Assembly (NCBI GenBank): GCA_905250075.1
Contig: CAJNOP010000009.1
Coordinates: 3,181,581 to 3,245,580, forward strand
From: Rotaria sp. Silwood1
Taxonomy: Eukaryota > Rotifera > Eurotatoria > Philodinida > Philodinidae
DNA: 64,000 bases
Direction of reading: 5' to 3'
The notes beneath the pieces were generated by a model. The model was not told the origin of the DNA and did no database searches. It saw nothing but the letters and a program-made list of their open reading frames with translations. This document shows, in pieces, positions 23,789 to 34,878 of the stretch. Each line of letters begins with the position of its first letter. Position 1 is the stretch's first letter. The position numbers and the translations under genes are program-made.

Positions 23789-25187
23789 TAAATCGTTGGC
23801 TCATAACTTCTTAAAACGATTAAAAAAATGAATGAACATTTTGTCTAATTATTTTTTGATCTATCGTTATGATCGAAAGCTGGAGCAATTTTTGTGAAAT
23901 ATCATTAATATACAAATCGAGTGCATGTCATTATTTATTTAGTTATCTATGCCTTGACAGATTTTTAAATAAACGGTTACAAATATCTAATTTTTATTTC
24001 AATGAGATCATCGTTTAATTGAAACTTCACAAGACTAAAAACATCAGATATATCACTAGAAATCATTATTTTTTCAAACTTTCTCTAAACCCTATGAAAG
24101 TATTCTATTCTAATTAAATATAAAAAACAGAGTGAAAAATTATTATATGAATGAATTCACAATTAAGGAAGTTAAGAAAAGTTTATTGGGTAAAGTTAGT
24201 TCCTAGATGTATTTGAGCAAGTATTTAGAGGTACCTTTGTAAATCTTTCATGTATAGTGAATTCAAAAATTAGCCCAACTGTCGTATTTCATTAAAAACA
24301 TTGGATATCGAGTTATAAAAGTATTTATTTCGTTTTCCTTTTTCGATTTTTGTTTTTCAATTGAAACGATTGTATTTTTATCACGTTTGGTGTCAAGATT
24401 AGCGAAAAAAGACACGTTTGTATTCAGCTGTTCCAATTTTCATGACTCTATTGTAAATTAATAAGGTATGATACTAGGAATCAGTGTCCAAATTTGGATT
24501 AATTCACATATATTTTACAAGAAAGTATTTTTTATGAAAAATACACTTATCATTTGTGACAACTTCATTTTTCTAATGTTTTCTTCTCGCCTTCTAGAAG
24601 AACATGTTTTTTTTGAGAAAAAAAAATCTTGAAAATTTATATCATTCAATAGAGTTTTTCATGTTGACTTCGAATATCCAACCGATTTCGTTTCATCATT
24701 GAATCATAGTAATCGAAACTGTTGAATACAGGCGTATTTTTTTATCTCTTTTTGCTGAATTTTTTTCTCACAACAAATGAGAAAAATTTAGCTTTCTCAA
24801 CCACAAAATCAAATCCAAGAAAAAAATGAAATAGATACGTTGACTACTTGACATCGAACTTTTCTAATGAAATAAGACTCTTAATCTCATCTCGGTTAGA
24901 TACAAAACTAGAAAGATTTATAAATGGACCTCTGAATACATGTCCGAAGACATGTGAGAATTATCTATATTCAACACGCTTTTTTAAACTTTCTGAACTA
25001 CGAATTCATTCAAATAATAGTTTCCTACTCTGTTTTTCGTACTTAATCATATTAGATTACTTTCAGACTTTAAAAAAAAGAGGTATCTGAGAGTAAATAG
25101 AGCAATTTTGGAAAAAAGAACGGCTTAGAATGCTCTATCGGACTTTTTTAGTCGTCTAAAATTTAAAGTAAACGATGATCTTATTAA

Positions 25188-25520
25188 CCCTTTCTTGCCC
25201 TTTGGTCCCTATAGGGACCATTTTATAAAAATGTGATTCTCTTGAACTATGAGACATTTAGAAACAGATTTTATATCAACTTAAAGCCTATCTATTGTAG
25301 ACTTCAAATCAACAATCTTAATCTAGTCTTTATCATAAAAATAACTCTTTTTTATGTTCGCCGAATACATAACGTGATGGCACACACTATAATTCATAAG
25401 AAAGGCTTGTTTGTTGGATTTGGTTCAAATTTTTCCTGTGTATACTAGGGATCACAAGATTGATGTTATTGAGAGAATTACACTTCCAAACCGTCAGATT
25501 TAGCCAAAGGCAAGAAAGGG
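25188..25520. mobile_element. Non-autonomous piggyBac-like element with TTAA target sites
   Basis: The element starts CCCTTTCTTGCCCTTTGG and ends CCAAAGGCAAGAAAGGG, terminal inverted repeats differing by a one-base slip. Both ends abut TTAA (25184-25187 and 25521-25524), the target site duplicated by piggyBac transposases. A subterminal palindrome GGTCCCTATAGGGACC lies at 25205-25220. At 333 bp it has no transposase, so it would depend on an enzyme encoded elsewhere. Confidence 0.75.
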
Positions 25521-26776
25521 TTAAAATAAAAATTGGATATTTGCAACCATGTATTCAAAAGGCCATGAAATCATAGACAGGTTAATAAAAAAATGAAATT
25601 TACTTGATTAATTCACTACCGATGGCTTACCATGTTTAGTTTATTTGTTTTTCATATGAAAAAAACATGAATGGTTTTGATTAAACAGACTATACTCACT
25701 GAAACAAAAGTCTCTCAGACATGTTTTTCGTATTAGTATATGAAAATCTTGAAAATACTAGATCAATAGTGTTTTATTCGTTACCCATCATAGGTCATTA
25801 CTACTTTGTATAGGTTTTATTTAGATTTTAAAAAAAATTATATTTGTTGATTTAAGCTTGTGTTTCTTCATGTCTATCAAATTCATCTGATCAAATAATG
25901 AAAGTTTTTTAAATTCATAAATCTCTTCAGTGAATGAGAAACAGAATTTCTAAATCTTTTCGAAAATTGATGTGTTCTGTATTCCTTGCAATCAATAGTT
26001 AGCTCGTCTAACTTCTATGTTGTATTATGTTTCATTATAATGACATAAGATAAAAGCAATGAAAGTTGTTTGACATCAATTTCAAGGAACAGAGAGTATC
26101 GTAGAAGTTATCTATGATGTCAACGCTTTCAAAAACATAATCAACCAAAAAACTAGCGTTAAGAAAAAGCATAGCGTTGAAATTTCCAAGGATAAGATTG
26201 GTTTAGTCTTAAATACAAGTTTACTAGTAATAATTACTCAAAGTTTTATATCAGAACTGTTTATTTCTGAAATGTTCTTGCCAACTATAACATTATTAAA
26301 TTCTAGAATTATGTTTTTCTTCATATTACAGATGCCTTGACGTTTATATTCTTTGTTATATGATTTTCTTAACCAATAGCAATTATTAGAATTCATTGTA
26401 AGTATATCGTGTGTCTAGTCTATATCAACAATTATTTCATTCAAATATTTTAATTAAGAAAAGACGTGTGAATAAATAAAAAGTATTCTCATAAAGACAA
26501 CAACACTTATAATTTAATTAGAGAACGGGAAAACTTATTGATTTCTTCTCCCATGAGCATTCATGAAATATGGAGTGAATGAACTTGGCATGTTAGATGT
26601 AGAAATTTATACATATCTTTTTTTTTCTTTCTTCTTTTTTCTGATGTTCTCACATCGTTGATTACAGATAGAGAACGATAGAAAAAAAAGCCTGAGATAA
26701 AACCTTGGCATGAGCGAACATTGATTTTTTCCCCTTGTTTGATCGCGTAGGAGAAGAAAAAAACGACTATTCCGAT

Positions 26777-26786
26777 TCTATAAAGA
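26777..26786 (+). promoter_or_regulatory. Probable TATA box of the TPPP gene
   Basis: A CTATAAAG motif lies about 70 bp upstream of the TPPP start codon, which would place transcription start near 26805-26812 and leave a short 5' UTR. The flanking 26740-26820 stretch is richer in G and C. Support is motif and position only. Confidence 0.35.
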
Positions 26787-26851
26787 GCAACGACAGCGCG
26801 TGACTTAGTCTATTTACTCCCTTGACGGCATCGATATATATATATTTCAAA

Positions 26852-27566
26852 ATGTCTGAAAAAGCTCCGATATCGTCAGGTTTACAAAAAGCTTTTGATA
26901 AATATTCTAAATTTGGCAAAACTCAAGCACAATTAACTGATCGTCATGGACTTCGAATTGGTTCAGCTGGTATTCAAAAAATGATGAAAGATTGTTCATT
27001 AATTGATACGAAATACACATCACAATTATTAGATAATGATATTGCTCGTGTTCTTGGAAAATTGACAATAGGTTCCAATGAAACTAAGTCAATGCATTAT
27101 CCAAAAGGAACGTAAGTAAAATCAAAAATATATTCTCGTCTTTTTTGTTTTTTTGTTTTAATTCTATTCTTCTTAGAAAAACATTTGAAATTAAAGGTTT
27201 TAAAGCATTAATTGATCGTATTGCTGAATCAAAAGGTGTTACTCATGATGAAATTTTAGCAAAAATTAATGCAAATGAAGGTCCTAGTCTTAATCATGTT
27301 ACTGAAACAACAAATAAAGAAATAACTGATCGAATGACGGATACAACACATTACACGTAAATATATTTAAAAAAAGAACTTTTTTTTCTGTTAATACAAT
27401 AAAAACAAAATGATCATTTTTTATTTGTAGAGGCACACACAAAGAACGTTTTGATGAAGAAGGCTATGGAAAAGGCAAAGAAGGTCGTTCTGATGATATT
27501 GAATCTACAGGTTATGTACAAGGTTTCAAAGGTACTAATCAATCATCATCATTAACAAAAAAGTGA
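26852..27566 (+). CDS. TPPP: Tubulin polymerization-promoting protein (TPPP / p25-alpha)
   Basis: It binds tubulin and bundles and stabilises microtubules in the cytoplasm. Three exons (26852-27111, 27177-27356, 27431-27566) join in phase to 191 aa. The p25-alpha fold covers most of the protein: a helical first half from LQKAFDKYSKFGK, the MMKDCSLIDTKYTSQLLDND segment around residues 47-70, FEIKGFKALIDRIAESKG near residue 90, and the conserved C-terminal motif T(D)TTHYTGTHKERFDEEGYGKGK followed by GYVQGFKG. That C-terminal block is the family's signature. The long disordered N-terminus of vertebrate TPPP1 is absent, as in TPPP2/3 and most invertebrates. The start is the first ATG after a short leader, and it gives the usual length. 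It is convergent with the TRPV gene; only 70 bp separate the stop codons. Confidence 0.95.
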
Positions 27567-27612
27567 ACGAATAGGGAAAAAAAAGGCGTTTTCTTTTTTG
27601 TACATTTGTATA

Positions 27613-27621
27613 TTTAATAAA
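27613..27621. terminator. Overlapping poly(A) signals of two convergent genes
   Basis: The nine bases TTTAATAAA read AATAAA on the + strand (27616-27621, about 50 nt after the TPPP stop) and ATTAAA on the minus strand (about 20 nt after the TRPV stop). If both are used, the two mRNAs have very short, overlapping 3' UTRs. Confidence 0.5.
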
Positions 27622-27636
27622 ACTTGTACTTGTAAC

Positions 27637-30600
27637 CTAGCAAAGTGTTGTTTCACTTATTTTTGATTTAATACTTGTATTGGATGTACCACGAGATATA
27701 AATTGATTTGATTGTTTTCGTTTATTATCAAAATCTAAAAGTAAATCTTTATAACCATCAGCATCAACAGGCATCATAGAAACTCTTCGTATTGGTTGTT
27801 GTGCTCGTGTTAATGGTCGTTTATGATGAAATATTTCTAAATCTTCATAATCAACAAATGATGGTCGAGAACGAAGTTCAGATAATTCGGAACGACGAAT
27901 TGGTTTACAATTACCAGTTAATCGTTGTGGAATTGATGATGGTGCTGGATATTCATTAGTTACAAATTGTGGTGGTGGTGGTGACGACGGACGAGAATCT
28001 ATTGAATTTAAATCAGCTGTATTTTGTGTTGAAGCTAAATTAAGATTTTGATTGGATGCTGATAAAGCTTTCGGTCCTGATAAATCAATATCACGTTCCC
28101 AAGCAAGTGTTTCAAGCATATGATCAAATTGTGCTTTAGGTTTAAGAACAACCGATTGATGAGATACACGACGAAGACGAACATATTCAGCTGTTGTTTG
28201 TTGTTCTTTTAATAAATATAGAACAAGTTTTCCTACTCGCTATTTACAAAATATGTTTTATAAATAAAATGAAAAAAAAAAAATAAAGGAAAATTTTCAT
28301 TTTACCTTCCAATTACTAATGGCTCCTTTTCGTTGAGCTGCTTTACTTTTTGTAACACGTTTAATAACCATTATATCTCGTTTATCATCAGCACCTATAG
28401 CATATACACCTTGATAATCAAATCGTTGTTTTGCTGAACAAGATCTTTCAATAGTTAAGACAAGTTGAGCCCACTATAATAGAACAAAAAAAAAGAAAAA
28501 ACCAAGAAATATAAGTTAATAAAAAATAATATTTTAAACCTGTCGAATACGTTCTTTTTCACTAATTGTTATAATACGTTGATATGTATTACCCATCGAA
28601 GCAATTAACATATTTAATAAAAGTATAGGTGTTAAAATCATAAAAACAATAAATAAACTTTTAACTAAATATGAATAATGTGTTAAATCAAAACGAGAAA
28701 ACTAAAAATGAAATCAAAAAACAAATTGAAATTATCTCATGAGAAATTCATCCATACGTCAAATTCTCCCATTGTAAAATGAACCATTGTCATCCAAGCT
28801 TCAAAGCTTTTAAATGAACACATATTATCAACTCCACATGTATCATTAGGTGCTAGTCGTTCACAATAACCACCTTCAGTTGTATCTCGAAAGAGGAGAT
28901 AAAAAACTAAAAAGAAATGAAATTATTGTTTTTTCTATGTTTTTCCTAAAAGTATTGACGATTCAATCAGATAATCAGTCTCAAATCGTATAAATTATAT
29001 CTTAATGTATTATTTAATGGTACTTAATCTTCAATTTTGATGTGTAACATGTGGTAGAGGAAGGTTATTTTTTTTCTTCATCTTCTATAAGTATTTTATA
29101 ACATCGAATGATACTTGGAGATAATCAATGAAATTTCTGTTGCCATAATCAAAGAAAAATATCTTTGATGGAAGCTGAATAAAAGTAATATTCTTTCAAT
29201 AATCATTTTCGGGCTAAAATAATGTTCGTTTGCTACTTAGAATTGTTACATACTTAGCTGAAAGCGACTTAAAGAATAGATCTCTACGTCGAATAGCCAT
29301 GTGTATAGATTAGATCTAGATTCAGATATTATTCAAAAAAAAAACACAAAGTTCATCTTATGAACTCGATCAAATTAAGAGTCATAGAATATCAAACCAA
29401 ATTTTATCTTATGTATTCCTTAGAACCTACATGTTCGTATACCAAAATGATTCATTCATGATCGATACTAGACAAAGCTAAATCATTTTTTAATGTCTAT
29501 ACCTTGACCAAAAGCTGTTATTACAATAACATAAATAACACCAAATGTTGCAATATCTCCTGTAATCATTTCAAATATCATAACAATAAATGCACCAGTT
29601 AAGGCATAAATTCGTCCGAAAAAAAGAAAATATAAAAATGTTCCAGGCACAGCAAGTGATACAAGGCCATCTTCAACATAACCAAATGTAATATTTTTTG
29701 TTATTAAATAAAGTATACGAAATGGTATAGCTAGAACAATAAGAATACATGAACATTGATAAAGTAATTTTTCTGGATAACTTTTCTAAAAAAACAACAA
29801 ACAAATCAAAATATTAAACAAAAATGAAAAAGAATTATTTTAATTTTATTTACTAAATTTTGTATATAAGAATTAAAACCTTGTAAATAAATTTCTTTTG
29901 CTAATAATGCAAATATACTGATAATACAACCACCTAATACACATACTTCAGCAATATGACAAAAAATTCTGTTAACTAACGATTGATCATCTTTTGGATT
30001 ACGTAAAAATATTGCTGTACTTAAAAAAAATAAATGAGTACAAAGTAATACTAATTGTCGAACAAAATGAACCTTGAATAAAAAAAAATAGAAAAAAAAA
30101 AAAACAAAAATTAAGTTTTTTATCAAAATGAATTCTTTTTTATTCTTCTATTTTATTTACTCGAGCAAATGTTGACCATTTATCATTTAATAAACGTTCA
30201 ATAAGCATATTATCAAGCATATCTAAATGATTTTCCGTTTTACCACTAACAATTGACATTAATGAAGAATTCCAATCTTGAATATAAATGACAAATAAAA
30301 AAAAATATTCAAAGCAAAAGAAAAGTAAATCAACAAACCGATATGGCCACCATCTGTGATTGTATCAATACCACGTAGTGGATATGTACAACATTTTATA
30401 TTTGAATAACGCCAAATTTCCTTTTATAAAATGAAATCTTTATCATAAATTTGATTAATTATCTCTAACTCATGAATAATTATATTAGGAAAACTTCAGG
30501 GCAGAATTGAATGGAATAAAGAGTATATAGCAATTTTTAAATCGTACGAAGAAAAAAAAAAGCATTTTCTTTCTAATAGAATGTAACGTAAATGTTCGGC

Positions 30601-32420
30601 GTCGCTGAAGGAAATCAAATAATTTTTACTGATGGAGTGAGGTGTAGTATATCTTTTTCATGTTCTCTGATCCGGTTAACTTTGTTTGCAATTTCTATTG
30701 CACACCCAAAATGACTTTTATTTAGACTGATAAATTTTGTAATGAAATTGTACATGACGTCTTTGGCGGTGACTCTTGTAAAATTAAAATTAGAAACATG
30801 ACGTTGATTGCTTATAGTTTATTAAAGAGAATTTTAACAATCTGTCGAACAAATGAATAATAACTAATCTCATCTTACAAAGGATTACAAGAATTTTGAC
30901 ACGGAGAATATTCGGCTCGGCTTAAATTAAACTCAGTCATTTGTATAGAAAGCCGTATTTCTTTTAATTAATTACTCCATCTAGCAGTACTGAGGATGTG
31001 AATGTTGATGTGTGTGTGTGAGTTCTCTGTCCATCGCTAGTCGCAATCACGCATCGTGCGCCCACATGCGAAACATTCTCATCTACGCCTACGCACTCAT
31101 ATTTCAGCATTACGATATCTTGCTGAGTAGTACATCCTAATGAAAATTGCATACTACTCAGCACTACGAAATATAGTAACTATGAAGAAAATAATGGTTT
31201 TTTTTTATAGGAGTTAATGAGATCATTTAAAGTCGAGGCTTTAAATTTCCTAGGTCTAAAATCCTGACTCCCATTACAACCTGTCACAATCGAATCTTCT
31301 CTAGAATTCAATTATGTTTCACAATGTTTCCAAGATACAACTTAAGTTTTATGGCTATCTGTCACGATCTGTAAGGACAATAAATTTTTCCGCTATGTGT
31401 TAATAAATCGTTTAATTTCTAAAAATTAAACGAATGATGTAACATAATTCAAAAGAAAAAAAAAAACATCAAATATTTTTATATTTTACCACATGAGATA
31501 ATTCCAAGCATTGAAGAAAAAGTTCTTTTCGACCAAGTTTAGCTGCTAATGTTGATGGAGTTAGCCCTTCATTATTACGAATATCTGTAAGTGCTTTTTT
31601 TACTGGATGTCGAATAGCATGATTAAACATTTCCTTCAAAAAAAAGTTAATTTTATTGTAAAATTTAATTCATTATTTCATATATTTATAGTTTTACCGA
31701 TCGATCTCGAATGACAAGCATATGTAAAACAGTATTTCCATACGTATCTTGCATATTTGGATCAGCACCATTATCAATTAAATAATCATAAATTTCTTTA
31801 TAACCGAATGCAGCAGCAAATGCTAATGGATATTCACCATAATAAGCATTAGCTTAAATATGATATTCAACAAAAAAATGAAATTTTTTTTTTTTTTTGT
31901 TTTAAACAAAAGAATTTTAAATATACTTTCAGGATTCGCATTTTTTAGACTGATTTGTTTTTGTGATGTTTCATTCCGATAAAAAAATCGTCTAGTTGCA
32001 TTTTGTCGACCTGTTTTTGTTTCCTGTTTATTTCGACTTTGTCCAGGAGGATAAAAATCTCCAATAACACGTTGATTGACATCAAAACCATGTTTTATTA
32101 AAAGTTTAACTGAATTAATATCATTATAAAAAATAGCAATATGAAGAGGAGTTTCTCCTAAAATAAATTCAATATAAAAATTAATTTTATTCTAATTTTG
32201 ATGTTAACCAACCGATGACAGTTAATCGATGAGCATCATTTGGTTTGATATTAGGACCAGTTGGATTCAAACCTTTGCTATTTGGTTCATTATGATTACT
32301 GATTGAATTTTTATCAAAATGACCTGAATGAGATAATCGATGAAAATCTTTACTATTTATTGAAATTGGTCGTCCAAAAACATCAAGAAGAGCAGTATTT
32401 GGAATTTTTATGGCCTTCAT
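27637..32420 (-). CDS. TRPV-family cation channel (OSM-9/Inactive-like)
   Basis: A plasma-membrane cation channel, usually sensory in this family. Twelve exons (32213-32420, 31927-32157, 31698-31852, 31490-31633, 30339-30420, 30161-30276, 29854-30072, 29503-29785, 28758-28906, 28540-28701, 28306-28473, 27637-28239) join in phase to 839 aa. Ankyrin repeats occupy about residues 65-280 ([41 protein letters not shown]). [13 protein letters not shown] is the TRPV-type end of the ankyrin domain. Six membrane segments follow at about 315-580, with a pore region near [12 protein letters not shown]6 [16 protein letters not shown], and the TRP helix [14 protein letters not shown]. The C-tail of about 200 residues is long and Ser/Pro/Arg-rich. 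The start is the first ATG of the open frame; an additional 5' exon cannot be excluded. A 1.07-kb intron (30421-31489) holds no exon. Confidence 0.9.
30421..31489 (-). other. Long TRPV intron with a G+C-richer segment and hairpin
   Basis: The stretch 30960-31170 is distinctly richer in G and C than the rest and contains a 12-bp perfect inverted repeat, TGCTGAGTAGTA at 31121-31132 and its complement at 31152-31163, with a 19-nt loop. A minus-strand open frame of 66 codons overlaps it but has no recognisable similarity. Mobile-element debris is the likeliest origin. Confidence 0.4.
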
Positions 32421-34224
32421 ATTTATATAAAAACAAAAGGAAGTAGTGATCAACAATGACAAAAGATGATTACCATGTGTTATTTTCCGAAGTATTTTCT
32501 CGTTTAACTACCATCAGTAACTAGTCATGAACAATATATAAAAAATTTGACGAGTGAAGAAAGCTTTTTCTTTTTTTTTTTTTTTTGCTCTTATTCAATT
32601 ATAAAGAGTTTCCTTGCATTTATATTACCGTTTTCTCTATTCTCGATGATACGTGAAAACTTCATCAAGGAAAAAGAAAGACAAAACACATACAGACTAT
32701 TTTTTTTCTATCGTTTACTTAAAGTGCACCGATAAAGATGTAAAATAAATCAAATCAGTGCATGTTTTTTTCTCTTTCTCTCTTTTTTTTTGCCAGTTTT
32801 ACGTTTAGTGCTTTCTTATTCTTGACGTCTTGTATGCGTAAATTAACTTTAATCGTAACAACTGAGATTGCTATTGCTCTTGTTACTAGAAAATAAAAAG
32901 AAGAAAAAGTTATTTCTTTGTTTCTATTTTTCAGGTTCAATCATAAAATTGTTGCCAAGAGATGAAAAAGAAAATATAAGCCTACAATAGATGTATTTGT
33001 TGATATGAAGAAACACAATAATGCACAAAAAGAAATATTCATCTTAAGAATATTTCATCTCAACAAAAGTACCTTTAATAATGAATGGAATTGCAAATGT
33101 TTAATGTGAATGATTATAGACATTAATAGTAAATGGTCATAGAAATCATTTACTTAAATAAATGAAAAATTTTATAGCGTTTATACGTATTCAACACCAA
33201 TGAGTAACTTGAATAATACAAAGTTCTTATTGTCTCAAATAGTGTTTGATAAATATTCTTCATTTAATATTATGCATATTTCTATTGCATATAAAAAAAT
33301 ATCTTGTTCTATATTATCAACCAACTATAAATCTAATGAATTCGATGTTTTAGCTTCTCTCCCTCCCAATGAAAATTGGCTGTAGAGTAGAAAAATTCCA
33401 ATGACATGAAATTTTTAATTCGATATCATCATGTATTTATGATATATTGATTAAACAAAAGTAAGAAAAACTTTCATACAATATGATTGTTACTGGCCAA
33501 GGATTGATTTTGAAGTAGATTTTCATGATTTACATATTATTGAAGATACGTTTCTGCTTACTGATCACTTATGATTTTGAATTCAAAAGCAAGATCATAA
33601 CAGTATCACAATGGTGAGTATTCCTATGAATATTTTTTTTATCGTGGTAATAATTTTTCGTAATAAGATGACAACTTTCATTTATCATGTGTTTAGTCAT
33701 TTCTTCAAAAAATTTGTTATAATCATAAAAATTCAAAAACAAACATGTTTTCATTTATGTAATGTCAATACAACAGATTTAAGTCGATTGAAAACTCTTT
33801 ACACTTGAATATTAAGAGTCGAGAGAAATTTGGAAAAGTGCTTCAGTAGATGTTAGCGAGCGATTTGATCAAGTTTTTATTCATATAAGCCGTAAAATTA
33901 AGGATTTACTAAGCTTACTCGAAGCCATTATGAGAACTTCACATGATTAGTTTCTTCTTTTTAACTATGTAAATTTCTCTAAAATATATTCAATTATTAA
34001 ACCATAATCAATGACATTTTCACTTCTATAATTCTATACAAATATTAGTTTAAATAATGAACAGTATTATGTATCAGTAAGATATTCCTAATTGACGAGT
34101 ATCAAGTATATCTTTATGTTACCCAATCCGATGGTTATATGGCTACAGGCTTCATAGCAATAATAATACAATGTCAATCTAACGTTCTTCTTTTCAAAAT
34201 ATTTATGATACATTTGATAATATA

Positions 34225-34802
34225 CAGAGTGATCCAAAAGTCAGCGGGCAGTCAGTCCATCTTTAATTTTGCATAACTTTTGATAGACGCAAGATAGAGA
34301 GCTGCGCTTTTCACCGTTCGAAAGAGAAAAATGTTACTGCATAGTTCCATGTATTAATCAACAATCTTATCTGTTGATCAATTAGTGATTCTTCGAAAAA
34401 ACGGTGACAGCTCTATGAAGATAGTACGAAAGTTCAATTCTAAGAAGTGCACTAGGCTCGTGTCCTTAAGATCCATTCTCATGCCTATACCCAAAGATTT
34501 TATCTTGTTTTATTCAAAAGTTATAAATGCGACACTAGGCGATGAGGCTGTGAACATGGATTATAAGTACGTGGGTCTAGTGCACTTCTTAGATGTGAAC
34601 TTTCATGCAATCTTCATAGAGCTGTCACTATTATTTCGAAGACTCACCAATTGATCATCAGACAAGATCGTTGAGTAATGCATGAAACTATGTAATAACA
34701 CTCTCTCTTTCTAACGGTGAAAGCCGCAACTCTCTATCTTGCTTCTATCAAAAGTTATTCAAAATTAAAGACTGACGGTCCGGTGACTTTTGGACCATCC
34801 TG
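34225..34802. mobile_element. Foldback mariner-like MITE, near-complete palindrome
   Basis: The left arm 34225-34480 and right arm 34545-34802 are imperfect reverse complements over about 255 bp, leaving a centre of only about 60 bp. The ends read CAGAGTGATCCAAAAGTCAG on the left and, reverse-complemented, CAGGATGGTCCAAAAGTCAC on the right, the kind of terminus seen on many mariner elements. TA precedes the left end; the right flank is CA, so one copy of the target duplication may have mutated. The open frame across it is an artefact of the palindrome. Confidence 0.75.
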
Positions 34803-34845
34803 CATTTTTTGAATTCAATAAAATAGTCAATCGTTCATGAAGTTT

Positions 34846-34851
34846 TTTATT
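34846..34851 (-). terminator. Poly(A) signal candidate for the NCS1 permease
   Basis: AATAAA on the minus strand lies about 28 nt after the permease stop codon, implying a very short 3' UTR. Support is motif and position only. Confidence 0.35.
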
Positions 34852-34878
34852 CCAATTAATTTTTCGTGTTTTCTTTTT

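Larger units (their letters stand above)
22355..26851. other. Gene-free stretch with two MITEs
   Basis: These 4.5 kb lie between divergently transcribed genes (secreted protein on -, TPPP on +). They contain a TA-flanked MITE (23431-23788) and a TTAA-flanked piggyBac-like element (25188-25520), listed separately. No supported coding sequence was found; the open frames near 24848 and 25233 have no coding character. Confidence 0.5.
32421..34878. other. Intergenic region between TRPV and the NCS1 permease
   Basis: About 2.5 kb. The first few hundred bases are upstream of the TRPV start and T/A-rich. The foldback element 34225-34802 is annotated separately. No supported gene lies here. Confidence 0.45.

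Noticed and set aside
26030..26110. Possible third copy of the dispersed repeat
   Set aside because: Only about 35 bp resemble copy A (ATAAGATAAAAGCAATGAAA) and the flanks do not align.
34385..34654. 89-codon + strand open frame between TRPV and the permease
   Set aside because: It lies across the centre and both arms of a palindromic transposon remnant; the frame is a by-product of the palindrome, with no conserved content.
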